Numbered from the stretch's first letter, positions 14,101 through 27,848 are shown. The stretch is 64,000 nucleotides of DNA from Trichoplax adhaerens (GCF_000150275.1 NW_002060944.1:8828159-8892158); one strand, 5' to 3'. Notes: generated by a model not told the origin, from the sequence alone. Program-made: numbers and translations.

Positions 14101-17100
14101 AAAGCGAATACGTATTCATAAAGGACGTGCGTATTCTTTATTAAATGAAGTAGCCTTTAAGTAACTTCCGATGAACTAATTACGATTATTAATTCTAGAA
14201 TTTCCAATCTGTACCTGAACAAGCTAAACTTAGATCTCGTTCATGAGTGCATCCACCCTGATTAGTTGTAGTTTTGTATGTACAATCCTTGATTGAATTT
14301 TCATTGCCAACACAATTCAGTTGATATAAATCGGCACTACTATTGGACATACCGAATACTGACGTCGGGAATGAATTTGCAAATAAGTAACCCATCTGTC
14401 TGCAAATAACTCGCATGTCGACTAATGAAGTGGTATTTATGCAAACTGTAGCCCAGCTATTATTAAGAAAAACTTCAACGCGTCCACTCATTGGTGATGT
14501 GCCATTGACTAATCGAACTGATCCCAGCGTTGGAACTACAAAATGAAAGCCGAAATAGATGCATAGAGGGATACCCATTAGATTGAGATAGCAAGTTATA
14601 ATAATTAGATAAAGCTTAATAATTTAAACAACAGAAAAAACTTACAATTTGCATTTTGACAGTTTTGTCCAGTAAATTGACCACTACAGGTGCAATAATA
14701 TCCGTAAAATCTATTAAAGCATGTGCCACCGTTGAGGCATGGATTAGATGAACATGGATTCTTGGCTGTAAATTTGATATGAGGGAAGTAATACATTATC
14801 TAACGCAGATTTAATTGATTTTGTTACAACTCAAAGATGGATTCGATATTACTTACTTGAACAGTAAACACCAGCATAGCTTGAAAAACATAGGGTATTT
14901 TTGGAAGGATCACTACCTAGACAATCATAGATGGAGAACTCATGACCTGTACATTTCATATTTCTCATTCCATTCGATGTTGGCGGTAAGCCAAAAGCAG
15001 TATCTTTGGTGGTGCTTAGTGCTCCTGCAAAACCAAACTGTTGACACACTACATGAGCGTCAAATATAGTAAAATCACTGGCGCAAATTGGTTTCCATAC
15101 GCCATTATACAAAAATTGTGGCCGTCCAACATTAATTTCATTTGGTTTGCCATCGATGATTACTAATGAGCCATTAGCAAATGGTCCTGAAACAATAAAT
15201 GAACTATCGTGAACTAAAATATCATTGTATACCTATAATTATGCTTTAAGATTTTACGTATTTTATGACTGCTACTATAAAACGATTAATTGAATAATGA
15301 AGTGTATTTCATACCAAGTTGACATCTTTTTCCTAAATATGAACTGTTGCACTTGCATGAAAAGGAGGTTTGACCAACTAGAGAGCATTCTTCATTATTT
15401 TCGCAAGAGTTAGGGTTACAAAAGTTTCTGTACTGACAGAGGTCGCCGTAAAAACCATTCGGGCAAAAACATTGAGTAATCGTTATGCTAACTCCGGAAA
15501 CCATGGTATGCTTAGGACCACAAGTTCCGTTGTTTAAACATGGATTTTGTTGACAGCTTACGTCTGCAAGATTTTATCATCTCCTTAGAACTCTCAAGAA
15601 TTTTATTGAGGTATGACAATTTGCAAGCAGATAGAACATTATTAAGAACACATTGAAGGCAAAGAATCCTAAACCTTTACCGTAATAGCTCATTTAACAT
15701 ATTTCTAAAGAAACTTTTGCTGTACTTACTAACGCACTCCACCCTGTATCTGTTATAGCAGCTATAAGTACCCGTTCCATAAACATAGGAGCAATCCGCA
15801 ATTGAAGTTTCGTTACCATTGCAAGTCATAGTATTAATCCAAATTTTTCTAGATGCTGAAGAACTATCGCAGCAGTAGAATTTCATAGAACCCGTTGCAT
15901 AGCCAAATTGCTTGCATGCAATTACTGCTATAGCTTCGCTGTTACCAGTTGAACAAATTGATCCCCAAATACCATTATGAAATATTTCTATAGCACCTTT
16001 AGCGATATTAACTTGGGATGGATCAGATACTTTATAATAATCGTAAATTCGGACTGTGCCTTCTGTAGGTAGGGTAGCTATAGCTATTATTAGAATAAAA
16101 TGACCATAATTAGTAGAAATGCATCAAGCCAATCTTAAGAAATAAATTTTGTGTTACTGCATTTATCGAGGCAGAAATGAATAAGGAAGAATCGAATGGC
16201 AAGCACATAGATTCAAGTAAACAAGAAAGATTAAAGTATACGTATGATGTAAATCTTGATATTTCACCGAAACATAATTTAATTTAAAGTAATTTCTACT
16301 GAATGCGTCTTAAAACTAAAAGTTGAAGGCGTTATGATTTATTTATAACTAGTCTTTTTCAGCAAACTTTATTTATCTTCTGTTAATTCTTATAGCCTTT
16401 CACAAACTTTGGAAATTACCATCGTTCGCCGTATATATCGCACTACAGACCACATCAATGTACTATAAGACCTAACGTTTTCACTTTATGAGCTTTCGGT
16501 TGAGATACAGTATAGACTATTCCAGAAAGTCATCAGTTACGGTATGCAATATAAAACTTAATTCTACGTCAACTGTAGATATTCAATGCAGATGTCAAGG
16601 TATTTGGGACATTCAAATACCTCACTATAATTTAATTATTCTCATTCGATGGTTTGATCCAAAATGGGATTGACAAGAAAGAACGGATACGAATTTAAAT
16701 AATAAATATCGCTAGTTTGCAATTGGCAGAACAAGTTTTACGAAAAAAACTGTAGGTCTGCAAGATATACTGAAACGTTATTATGAGATATAGAAGTAGA
16801 ACAGAATAAGAAATACGAATCAGCCATGCTGCACACTGCACAGTATGATTTCTTATGACAATCTATAATACGAATAGTTACCGATAGGAGTTTCGCAATT
16901 TTCGCCAGTATAGCCAGTTTGGCAAACGCATACCGTTGAGAAGTATCCATTTGATCGACAGATTTTATTTTGAGCTCTACAAGCTGCAACTTTGTCTGCA
17001 TTGCAGTTATCTGAAACTAAGTTTGATTGGATGCCAAAAAAATAAGTCAAGGAATTAGAATATTGACTACTAATTAAAAACGAACATTTCGTTTTGACTA

Positions 17101-20100
17101 CATGTGAAAGCACTACAACTCTAATTCAAAAGACACGGATTAATAATCTAGTAGGATACGCCAAAAGAGGTATTCTTTCGATAAACTAACTTTTCACTGA
17201 CTTTCAATAAGTAAATCAAAACAAGTATCGGTATTTGTCATCATCGGTGCCTGATAAATCGCTATGACAGGCTTTGATATGGAAAATTCGTTATTATTGC
17301 GTAGCTGAAGCCTAAAATAGAATCTCTTACGGCAAGCTTACCTCTACACCTAACAGAAACAGCATCTCTACTACCAGGAACACAGGAGGAAGAAACGACT
17401 CCAAAGCCTTCATTATTGCATAGTAGAATGGACAACTCATCACCAATGCATCGCATTTTACCTAAATTATAGTTTGTGCCTGTATTGAAGTTTCTGAAAC
17501 TCGAAGCACCCGAAAATCCCAACTGGTTGCATACAACATCAGCTTCATTCGATCTGAACGAGGAAAATGAGGAGCCACAGATTTCCCCCCAAGTACCATT
17601 AAAGTAAACTTGAACCAGACCTTCATTGTCCGATACTTTATTTGTTAAACGTAAGTCTCCATCCTGTTGAGGTCCTAAAAATTCATTGATAATGTCGGCT
17701 TAAATTAATTTGTAATACTTTGTACGTTTAGTACAGTAATGGGTAATCCTGCCATAAGGATAGCAGAAACATTTTCCATGTGTAGGGCATAAGCGTTATC
17801 AAAAACAGTTACAACACACTAAAATTGTGTTGATATCGATATTAAACCACTGCAAGCCAGAAATGTGAAATAATTCCAACTTACTTATTTGACAGCGATT
17901 GCCTTGATACGGATACGCACACTGACACGTAAAATTAATTCCATTAGGTTGGCATATCCCTCCATTCATACATGGACTGTTACCGCAAGGTAAATCTATT
18001 TAGTCATTTGAATGAAAATGCCATTAAGGTTAGTTTCAAGAACTTTTATAAGCATGCTTGAAATTCCACTTTTAGCAGTCATAGAAATGGATAATAACTG
18101 GATAAGAGAAGGCTATGGATATATTACGATAACATAAAAAGAGTGCAAGCCTATCTAATAATATTGCATGGATGTTGCAAGTATTTCAGGTCATTGAAAA
18201 GCAGTACATATTTCGAGTAGTGCTTACATGTCGTGCAGTTTTGATCAGTGTAGTTATTATCGCAGGTGCAAGAATAGCTTAAACCATCAGGGCTACTGTT
18301 ACAGGTACCATTATTCATGCAAGGATTGTCCGAGCAGGTAACCTCTAGAGTAAAACATGTTTACACGTTAGTAAAACAAATTTTACAGTACCACCAATGG
18401 ATCATTATCGAAGGGCTACAAAGTGCCACTAAACAAGTTTCATTTGCAATGACTTTAAAATATCTCGATTACCTGATTGACAAATACTGCCAGTATAAGG
18501 ATACATGCAATTACAAGAATAAGATGTTCCTGCATATTTGTTGATACATACGCCACCATTTGTGCAAGGATTGGAAGAACATGCAATGACTAATTATAAT
18601 TACGCAATAATACGCAAGTTAGGAGATGCATGTAAATTTCGTTAAAGATATTAACTAAGTGGCTAAAAACTATTCTTTATTTTTATAAAATAATACGGTA
18701 ATTAATTGTCTATCATTAGAACCTACAACGGTATAAACTGCTGAAAGAGTTAACGTTGCTCAATGCCCAGTAATAGGGAACACACAACAACATTGAAACT
18801 TACCGACTTCACATCTTGCACCAATGTAAGGATATGGACAGGTGCAATTGTAAGAATTACCATTGTATAAACTTGAGCATGTTCCACCATTTAGACAGGG
18901 ATTGGGGTTTGAACATGGATCACTCTCTATAGAACAGAAAAGATGATAATTTAGATAATATAACCTTCAAAAAATTCAAAAGTTGAAATCCTTTCCGAGC
19001 ACCTAGCGATATGTACTAAATCGCTCCGTATAGCTATTAAAGCTACCAGAAGCAGCGAAGGTACTACAGTGCCAACTACGCTTACTAGATAAAACGCTAC
19101 TTGAGAACAGAAATTGTATTCAAAAATCAAAGGTAAACGGTAGAGTTGTTCTACCGCAACCAAAAATGGACTAAATGCTGTCGATCCAGTCAAATTCGTT
19201 AATACGACTGCTAGAATACAGCCCAAATCACAGTTGATAATTAAAATGAAGTCTTTATACATCTTTGAGTTATTTTACAGTGTTTACGAGTTAAAAGATG
19301 GTCAATTTCTCAGGACTTTAGTGATTATAATATACAGCTAACGACGATGATAATAAATAAAATGGCATACTTGTTTGATTGCAGGTTCTACCAGACATTC
19401 CTGACGGACAGGAACAAGTATAGGTGGAATAGGAGTAGTAGTTAAAGCAGGTACCGCTTGCACATACGTTGCTACTACATGTTCCTTGACACGTTTGGCC
19501 TATTAAAGGAATTTAGTTATTATAACGTTCGAAACATCTTTTACAGTAGCGATCAATTTTGATTGGAGAATAAATAGCATCTTTGCTTACTTGGTATATT
19601 GGCAGTAGCATTATAACATTCTTGATTGACAACACCAATGGGGCAGTAGCACAAGTAGCTTGCCACTCCGGATACTGTAATAGGAACACAGTTACCAACT
19701 TGGCAAGGATTACTGCTACAAGGGCTGGTTGTACCGTTGTTGTCTAAATAGAGAAGTTGATGTTATAAGTTTTCGAAAATGGTTTGCAAACTTTAAAACA
19801 ATAAGTTCAGCACTGTTTACTTGTTCATACTTTCGTGTGGTGCACAGAAACGCATGCAGTGATATATAACTCGAAGCAAGACTCAGTCATCTGATAAACT
19901 TTTATCTACATGTAGAATCTTTCATGATGTTAGACTGCTGTGAAAAAGAGAAATTGGCAGCATGTCTAGGTTAATGATGTTTAGTAAAGTATACCCTGCA
20001 TTCTATTGGAACAGCTCAGCGAATAGTATCTCTGTGCAAGTGAATTACAAATTACTTAAAATTCTAAACTATTGGGAGGAAATTATCATGGTATATAAGA

Positions 20101-20666
20101 TTTTAACTGGGTAAGCCAGAAGCAAATATAAGCCTCCTCATACTATAGAATATCTCTAACATCTTAAGATGAATAACTAATCTGCATAGAAAAAATGAAC
20201 TGAATTCTAGCTGTCACGTATTATAATGAATATTAAGATATACTTGATAATCATTGCGGTGAATTGCGTGATTCCTTAGTAACATCGAGTACACTAAACT
20301 AGCCAGATTTTCAGCTCGTTTTAAATTGTCCAGTAAGCTTACAAATCTTTATTGTACTTAACGCAATTATGCTCGCAATGCTAAGGAAAGAACTACCAGA
20401 GCAAATAGTGTAAGCTATCGAAGGGCAAATACTCGTTGAGGTTTAATTTCTTTAATGAATGAATAAATTAAATTTAAACGACCATATTGATTGAAATAAT
20501 TCAAGTAACTGCATCAACTTTAGTATTCAATTTAAGGAAGTAAAGTTACCTATTTGACAGTTATCGCCGGAAAAGCCTTGATAGCAGATACACACAGATT
20601 CTCCTCGTACTAGGGTACATCTTCCTTGATAGCAGGCGATACCGCTACAATTTTGCATAGGACTTA
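134..20666 (-). CDS. Giant EGF-SRCR-Ig mosaic receptor, 3' end off the left edge, 5' end unresolved
   Basis: Exons were joined by hand from GT-AG sites on the minus strand, and reading frames agree at nearly every junction. In protein order there are seven single-exon EGF modules (20666 to 17885), then alternating SRCR and EGF modules (17674 to 6127), a short linker, one EGF, and alternating Ig and split-EGF modules to 134. In total I count about 27 EGF, 13 SRCR and 5 Ig domains. Almost all module exons start and end in phase 1. SRCR, EGF and Ig domains are extracellular, disulphide-bonded and used in recognition or adhesion. A signal peptide and a TM segment are expected but are not in the visible part. 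The related gene at 59636-63743 ends with a TM helix and a tail, so this one may do so beyond the edge. It could be two adjacent genes meeting near 5.2-6.0 kb, but the phase continuity there favours one. Confidence 0.75.
5800..5816 (-). CDS. Candidate 17-nt microexon joining the SRCR and Ig halves
   Basis: The linker exon at 6031-5983 begins in phase 1 after the last SRCR exon and ends in phase 2 at a GTAAGT donor. The next exon with a firm model, the EGF at 5191-5063, begins in phase 1. A phase-2 to phase-1 exon is therefore needed, and the 17 nt at 5816-5800 fit: one base, five codons (YVCQS), one base, followed by a strong GTGAGG donor. The acceptor (CCAAG) has a poor pyrimidine tract. If this is wrong, either another small exon lies in 5200-5980 or the gene really ends here. 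Confidence 0.35.
5983..17674 (-). CDS. SRCR/EGF segment of the mosaic receptor
   Basis: SRCR exons: 17674-17342, 16077-15730, 15186-14857, 14535-14215, 14061-13729, 13103-12774, 11988-11659, 11268-10942, 10385-10080, a two-exon SRCR at 9080-8856 plus 8506-8399, an exon 8037-7276 holding SRCR-EGF-SRCR, and 6447-6127. EGF exons: 17010-16882, 15563-15315 (two EGFs), 14765-14646, 13625-13494, 12643-12386 (two EGFs), 11478-11359, 10623-10513, 9967-9848, 9298-9188, 8304-8191, 6982-6860 and 6650-6525 (DINEC start, calcium-binding type). A 49-nt linker follows at 6031-5983. SRCR modules show the family frame: VRL near the start, a WGxxC turn, CxQLG and a closing CxH/C...C. All exon lengths checked are multiples of three with phase 1-1. 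SRCR domains bind proteins or glycans in scavenger and adhesion receptors; the ligand here is unknown. Confidence 0.9.
11510..11562. repeat. Short tandem duplication (about 27 bp, two copies)
   Basis: The stretch CTTTCCGTAACTGACATTAT occurs twice in direct succession with the preceding GCATTCCA / TCATTCTG bases also similar. It lies in the intron between the EGF exon 11478-11359 and the SRCR exon 11988-11659 and has no coding effect. Confidence 0.8.
17885..20666 (-). CDS. N-terminal EGF-repeat segment of the mosaic receptor
   Basis: Seven single-exon EGF modules, in protein order 20666-20550, 19743-19591, 19499-19371, 18926-18804, 18589-18473, 18344-18228 and 17995-17885. Each has six cysteines with a CxxNPCxNGGxC-type first half, starts and ends in phase 1, and has good donors (GTAAGT, GTAAGC, GTATGC). 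Exon 20666-20550 is the most 5' exon I can support. It accepts a phase-1 junction, so at least one further upstream exon with the signal peptide must exist. No clear candidate lies within 1 kb. A weak candidate is the start exon at 24327-24295. Confidence 0.85.
18951..19262 (-). pseudogene. Possible GPCR fragment (TM2-TM3-like) inside an EGF-gene intron
   Basis: A stop-free minus-strand frame of 103 residues lies wholly within the intron between EGF exons 19499-19371 and 18926-18804. It is strongly hydrophobic in two blocks and reads like a rhodopsin-family TM2, extracellular loop 1 and TM3: an NLTG turn, a loop ending FCSQ (position of the conserved TM3 cysteine), a helix, then AIRSDLVHI where an intact receptor would have a DRY-type motif. 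There is no TM1 or TM4-TM7, so it cannot be a working receptor as it stands. It may be a decayed fragment of an inserted GPCR gene or a chance hydrophobic frame. No assignment to a subfamily is made. Confidence 0.25.
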
Positions 20667-23600
20667 CTATAGTAACAAAATATGAATAGATAATGTTATA
20701 CATAAATTTAGATGAGTATACGGTAGAATATGTGGTACAGTACCATTAATCCATTTTTTAAATAAATCAATAGATCTGTCATTGATAATAATTTCTTTAT
20801 TCGCATGCGATAAAAAATGATACCAACTTTATTACTACACTAGGCATGCAGACTATCAACAATAAAATGTTGATATCATTACGTCTTCATTACATAACAC
20901 TTTAGCTCCCCGTCTGTTCGTTATGATTTTAAATGTTGTCATTGGTAAAACATAATTGCTAAGTCTTGATTAACATGCTTATTCTAACCATTCACTAGAC
21001 AAATATGTTATCATGCCAATTATATGTCTCTAATATTCAAAGTACGCTACTGATATCGTTACTTATTGATTCATGATTACTTTTTAATATCTACATCCAC
21101 AGATGTATATCTAAATTAGATTTAGTATTATAGACTCTAATGGTTTATGATAAGATATCACATTGGGTACGTTATGGCTTTCGATTTAAAGGAGTCAAAT
21201 GTGCATCGTTTTTACAATAACAAACACTTATATGCATATATCTTATACTATATTTTGCAATTACGCTTGCGATAAAGTGTCATCAAAATAAAAAAATACG
21301 TACTACAGTTTCTTGTTAACTTTTACTGTAATACATAATTTAGGTTCGTCTTGCAACTATCAATATCTAAGAGCTGGTATGTTCAGTGTGATCTCACAGT
21401 TTGCTCTAATTCATTCTTATTAAGCGTTTTGCTATAAGGTCTTTCTCGAATCCGTATAGGATAGAACTCTCCTAAAGCTGTTGCCTATATAAGAACGCTT
21501 ATGTCCACATCAACTATTAACGGTAGTGTATTCATCTAAATACGGCATATCTACTCTTAGTAAACGTTAATTTCAACTAGACTGTAGCATAACTCTTTAT
21601 TAATGTAATCTATATTTAACAAATTGACACTATGGAAGTTTAATTATACTTTAGTTTAACTGTATCATAGAACTGCCCAATCTTCTTGCATCTATCTCGT
21701 TAGTCAGTTCTGTTAGTACAAGACAAGCTTACACGCTTTACCTATTGTACTTTACTATAGCCATTCGACTAGTCATGTCGTATTCATGCTATAACCTCAC
21801 GCGGTTATCCTTTTCACACCAGCCCAATAAAGACTATTATTTCGCCAGTCATTCTGTTGTAATTTATTGCAAATATAACAGACCTATTTTCAAAACATCA
21901 CACCGCCTTATAGTAATCATTCTCTAACCCTCTCATCGGATGCTTAAGTAATAAAATATTTCCTTCCCTAATCACAGACTGCCGTTACGTTAGGATTTAC
22001 TACTAGAATTATACCGCCTTCTAACTGATTAGCCGTGATCAATTATTTCCATTTTGATAATTTAGAACAGTGACTCCTATAGAATTACTAAAGACTATCC
22101 CTGAATATCCATTATGCAATAGTGACCCATGGTAACAATGTAGTTAATGTAGTACCTAGCTTTCTTTTGCAAGATCTAAAATATGCGGTATAATTTTCTA
22201 GATTACTTGCTGTTACGATGCGTAAGCTCGTCCTAATTATTGAGTAATATTAAATATTGCTTGTGTAGATTGACGTTTTATTAATTGTCATTTCTTCATA
22301 TAATTTTGAAGATTCCTTTTTAGTTCGTTAGTCGGTTAGATAGTCAACTAGTTTTCAATTGATATTTAATTGTGAAGACTATAATCTTGGGTGCCAAGAT
22401 TCCTTCAGTAATAAATGATAGTAAATCTCTGACTATCTCGTCTACATCATCTGTGACGCTATAATTATACCATAGTATTCGGTTGTTGGAACTGAATTAT
22501 TTGGTGATATAGCTAATCTCGCCTCTTTAAGTTAGTAAGTGGCGTTCTCCGCAAGGATTGGCGTGTGTAGACTACTTTGTCACTAGTGGTGTGTGACACT
22601 TGCGCAAAAATCTTGATTTAAGATGCAGAAAGGAGTGCATGACACTACACCATAATTAACCGATTAAACTTAGAATACAAGTATGTTGCTGTTTTATATA
22701 GGCTAGATAAAATTTGGGCATCAAATTTCCTGATTTGACAGCTTGTGATAGAATGATCAAGATTATCGACTTGCAATTTGTTACTGCAACGATAGAATCA
22801 CGTGATAGAGCAGAAAGATTACTGTGTGACCTTAGTTCATATTGATAACAATTGGAGACTGTTACGAAGAGTTAAAGGGGTGCGAAGCATTTTAATGACT
22901 TATGAGTATGAAATATATTGATAACGAAGCTATCCCATCTAATATTAAATCATTATATAAGAGGCTACAGAGTTAGATGATCCTGTGTTGAAATGTAGAT
23001 GGTTGAAATTGTGAAAATACAAAATATTATCGTTATATGGTCGATATTGATATTCAAGGTCGTCATGAACGAAATCTATAATCGATATGAAGTTAAAATT
23101 GACCTCCAAATATTTTTGCTGGCGGTCAATTGAGTCAGCATAAATAAATTTACGTAAATATATGTGACAATATGCACACAACAAATAATACTTTGCTTTT
23201 GGAAGTAGAGAAAGCTGTATGATATCACCTCTATCGCTACGAAACTTACTTTTGGATATGGCGCCATCCGTTTTATTTGCTGCACAGCTGATAGCAAACG
23301 ATAGCAACTGTTGAATAAACAGGTAATATAATTACTATGAGCAAAGAGTATGTTTTTCTATGAATCTTTGAAAACTACAAGAAAATAGTTTCCGGCCATC
23401 AATAGTAAATTTTATGCAACTACAATAAATTTAGGCCACCTACTTTTCTAGATACCTAAAGATTGATATAACAAGTATTTTATAAGACTTCAAGCTCTAT
23501 GTCCTTCAAATATCTTTAGCTACCAGACAATCGATAAGACTCTGCGAAGCCGCTAGAGTTATGTAGTAGTATCAATCATAAGAAATCGAGATATTTTTTG

Positions 23601-25294
23601 GAGCGTGATAGAGTACTGTGTAACTAAGAAAGAAAATAGGCTATGTAGCTATCTACTGTTACTGGGACAAATAATAAAAAATTATCTCCACGATGTCTTT
23701 CTAACGAGCTAGAACTGCTTAAAAATAAAAATTCCTTTCTCAGCAGGAGATATTCAATATTGTAACATACTTATTCGAAGTTATAGTTCGTTCTAATACA
23801 ATCGAGATGGATGTGATCCTTCCGGAAAGAATGTCTGAACGTCAATGCGGATTAAAACTATCTTAATTTTATAAGTTTGATTTTTAAAATTAATTGTAAT
23901 CATTTCCTTCGCAAAGAATGTTTAATTATTCGAAACACAGCCGCAGGAAGTAAAAGGAGTGACCTCTAACAAATTTAGCTATCGTCTTTTCACAATACTG
24001 TAATTTACTCAACAATGTAGGTCTCTTAAGATTTTCAATTTCAATAATTGTAGTGCTGAAGTACAGATAGTCTGTTGAGAACTTAGGCAAATAAACGGAG
24101 GATATAGTATAGATTACGGTTGATCTTGAATCAAGTAACCTACTAGCTGATAAACTACAAAAATATAAGACAGCCTTGAAACTCGCAAAATCACTACATA
24201 ATCGCACTACTGAGTTAAGAAAGTTATGCTAAGTAATACAGAAGGAATAAGCTTATAAAATATGAGCATATTAAAATCACCACATTTTACTTACCATAAG
24301 AAATAGAACTTTAGCTACGAGCCACATCCTGGAATAGTGTACTTTGCCGTCAGTTCTTTAAAGTACGATTAAAGGCTTTCGTTATTATTCTATAAATCTT
24401 ATGGCGAAATATTGCAGAGTTTTAATTGGTAAATTTAGATAGTCTTACTGAATAACTGTTACGCTGAACATATTTGTCTCAGTAAGTCTATAAGAATTAG
24501 TCTACAATCTTTTATTGTTGCATCCCTATTTAATGTGAATATATTGGGAAAATTCTATATTCATGAGAAAAAGTATACAAACATGAATTAATAATACTTT
24601 GGAAAACATTTTCTTATACTGTAAAACGTGAGCTCATTCATTGTATTGATACTTCTTAATTTCTTATTTGCATCTCATTAATATTGTTAGATAGGTATGG
24701 GCGTTGCGATCGTTTTTGTTTAGGAACAAACATGTTTATCCAGTGATAGAGAGTTTCCGATATTAAACTGGGATTCAATTTTGGGTAACTTATTTATAAA
24801 CTTAGTAATAAGCACAGAATGCGATATGTCAGGCTGAAAAGACACAAAACAGCAATCAATTACCCACCTAAAGAGGTTCAACTAGCATAGTATATATTGA
24901 GATTATACTAAGGATATTTTAATTGCTAATGCTTTATATGGGAATATTTCCGTAAATTTCGGTACTTCCTTGTACTAATATTGAGGCTGTAATAAAAGTG
25001 TCTCACAATAACTGTCTTAGTCAAATGGTATTTTCCAAAAGGCTTTTATTACAAGGTTTTTAAGAATAGTAGAGCAATAATAAATGACTATAACAATCCA
25101 GTCTAAAATCTAAAGTATTCTGAGCTCAAAGCGAAGTAAATTCTCTTCTCTCTATGAGAGCTTATCTCCGCAGTTCTTAAAATACATTTCACTAAATCCA
25201 TTTATGACAAATTAACTAATCTACAATCAGACTCGAGTCCTCAAATAGAATACTTTTTCTCAAATAGGACATCATTATCTTTTGCCGTCTGAAC
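20667..25294. other. No supported gene; 5' flank of the mosaic receptor
   Basis: AT-rich sequence with scattered stops in all frames. The longest frames (120 codons at 22945-23307 minus, 93 codons at 23926-24207 minus) show no domain I recognise and no flanking exon pattern. The missing first exon(s) of the minus-strand mosaic receptor should lie somewhere here. Confidence 0.6.
24295..24327 (-). CDS. Weak candidate signal-peptide start exon
   Basis: On the minus strand an ATG at 24327 opens MWLVAKVLFLM and runs directly into a consensus GTAAGT donor at 24294. The residues look like the start of a signal peptide. It ends in phase 0, so it cannot join directly to the EGF exon at 20666 (phase 1), and the distance of 3.6 kb is long for this genome. 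A further exon would be needed. It is listed only because it is the best start-like exon upstream of the minus-strand receptor. Confidence 0.15.
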
Positions 25295-25344
25295 NNNNNN
25301 NNNNNNNNNNNNNNNNNNNNNNNNNNNNNNNNNNNNNNNNNNNN
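25295..25344. other. Assembly gap (50 N)
   Basis: A run of exactly 50 N characters, the usual placeholder for a gap of unknown or minimal size. Nothing can be said about the missing bases. It does not interrupt any gene model given here. Confidence 0.99.
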
Positions 25345-27270
25345 CCATATATTTTATATCGTGATTAGTCCATTGGCTAATATTAGTCATCAACAATTTC
25401 TAATATAGTAGTTATCAATCATCCAATATCAGCGCCAAGATAATATCTATTCTTAGTAACCTAAGTATATCAAATATAGCTATTGACGCAATCAAATATA
25501 GAACTGCAGAATTAGTTAGCATAACTTGAAGAAATGCTACCATACCATACTGTTTCAAATTTTAAATAGCAGCCCTAATATGACAATATCTGATGGATGA
25601 AATCAAGACACTATAAGTTAGCAACAGTTTATAAAAATCAATATATATATACTACAGAGAATTGCTGCAAGGGTGTGTAATAAGCTGTAAAAGTCTTTGC
25701 AAGCATGATGTGTGATGGTTAAGCATGTAAAACGAGAAATGTACAGAATATGAATTACGTATAGAATAGACAGACTAGAAAAATTATTTTATTCAAACTG
25801 TAATTCAATATTGTACGAAATTTTTTATTCAATGAGCTCCCAAATTTGCTACGTACGACTATTCTTGGATTCCAGTTTACAGAATTACCGTTCTATCAAG
25901 TAAAGTTGCACTATGATTTATTGTCATTTACAAGGTCTTGTTGACAGGTTGTTCGAGGCAATATGGTATTTATTAAGTATTCATGTAATGAAATGATTGC
26001 TCCGTCATAAACAAATACCGAAATTGACAGCAAAACATAATTTTATGGCTTATCGAGATTGGCCGGAGTAATCAAGCGAACATTTTACCTAGGTATTAAA
26101 TGCTTATAAAAATCGTTTATTAAAGTTACGACTTGCCTATAGAAAACATTATAGTGCACTGGCTAACAATACTATAGAACCAAGACTTTAATACGATTAA
26201 TATGATTTGATAATACAGTAAGCAAATTTGTTAGTTTAGGTAACAAGAAAAAATCTACTTTATTTCTAATTGCGATGCTTTCTTGATAAAAGATTTAATA
26301 AATTCTCTAAATTTTAGAGCAAAATTAAATTAGATAATAAATACTTGTTGACACTACATTTATTCAGACAAACTTCAGTAAGCTAAATAACTAAGCTCTT
26401 GCAAGACGTATCGCAGCGAATGATTTCTAAAATGCAATCTGAAATTTTCAATCATGTGTGATAGGTTATCTTAAGCTAGCCAATTTAATTCAATACTATT
26501 GCATGCATAATTCCAACATTGAGTTATACAGTAGCTTTCGAAAGTCTACTATTAACTCCTATTCAAAGAGCGGGTACTAATAGTATTAAGCTTGTTATAA
26601 AAGAAAGAACTTCATAGTCAGCTAGTAGAATGTAAGAGCTAGCTTTAGTTACATAGATTTTCTTCAATTGGTTATAGGCACCTTACTTTATATTGTCTAC
26701 AATACTCTAGCATTTTAAGTTAAAAACCTTGCGAAAATATTTTTGTGTAGTTAGACGTTCGACCTCCAAACCATAAAATCATTCGATTATTAGTGGATGA
26801 AAAATTTTGTAGTATTGACTATTATATTGGGAATTCACTTTATAGATCTACTAATAAAGAAAGTGAATGATCTTAACATCTATTTTACAGGTTAAAAATT
26901 GATCACGTTTCATAACTTCGAGCTAATTCTGAGTATGATTACAAGTATTAGATGTCAGAGCTATTATTGTTTAGCACCTTGTATTGATGTTGTGGTACTC
27001 AATTTTATTAAACTATTATATGTCACTATGACTGTATTGCCTTTGCACCTCGTATTTTCTAGGCGATATTAGCCTCCTATGAAATTTTGCAAATGAGCAG
27101 TCCTTTAACAATTATTTTACATGCAGTGATACAACTAGAACCACTGTCAGTACTGTCCTGTACTATACTGTATTACTGTCTATAGTTAATACTAACAACC
27201 TTATTGAGGGTTCGTACTACTCTCCATTAGCATCGAAACAAGAAATTGAACATATAGCTGATGTTGACGT
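25345..27270. other. No supported gene
   Basis: AT-rich sequence with no long frame, no exon series and no RNA gene that I can see. Near 27140-27185 there is a loose cluster of ACTGT/TACTGTA words of the kind that become dense at 27849-27932. Confidence 0.6.
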
Positions 27271-27845
27271 GAAACTAACTACTAACTCCTACTTTGTCTT
27301 TTTTGTATTGAAAAACTAACTACTAACTCCTACTTTGCTTTTTTTGTATTGAAAAACTAACTACTAACTCCTACGTTGTCTTTATTGCATTGAAAAACTA
27401 ACTACTACTCCCACTCTATCTTTATTGGATTGATAAACTAACTATTAACCCCTAATCTCTCTGTATTGGATAGAAAAACTAACTACTAACTCCTACTCTC
27501 TCTATATTGGATTGAAAAAACTAACTACTAATCCTACTTTGTCTTTATTGGATTGAAAAACTAAATACTAACTCCTAACATTTCTTTATTGGATTGAAAA
27601 CTAACTACTAACTCCTAGTATTTCTTTATTGGATTGAAAAACTAACTACTAACTCCTACTCTGTCTTTATTGGATTGAAAACTAACTACTAACTCCTAGT
27701 CTGTCTTTATTTTATTGAAAAACTAAAAGCTAACTCCTAGTATTTCTTTATTGGATTGAAATACTAACTTCTAACTCCTACTATTGTATAATATAATATA
27801 ATCTATACTAACTACTAACTCCTACTATTTCTTTATTGGATTGAA
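27271..27845. repeat. Minisatellite, about 14 copies of a ~41-bp unit
   Basis: Successive copies of AAACTAACTACTAACTCCTA followed by a CT-rich stretch and TTTATTGGATTGA. Units are 40-44 bp and differ by point changes and small indels. One copy near 27780-27810 carries an internal ATAATATAATATAATC stretch. The array stops about 210 bp before the Artemis start codon. Confidence 0.95.
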
Positions 27846-27848
27846 AGC

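Noticed and set aside
22945-23307. 120-codon minus-strand frame (and an overlapping 73-codon frame)
   Set aside because: No recognisable domain, low-complexity mix of residues, no exon-like flanks and an overlapping second frame of similar quality; probably chance in AT-rich DNA.
23926-24207. 93-codon minus-strand frame
   Set aside because: No family resemblance, no signal or splice context; treated as chance.
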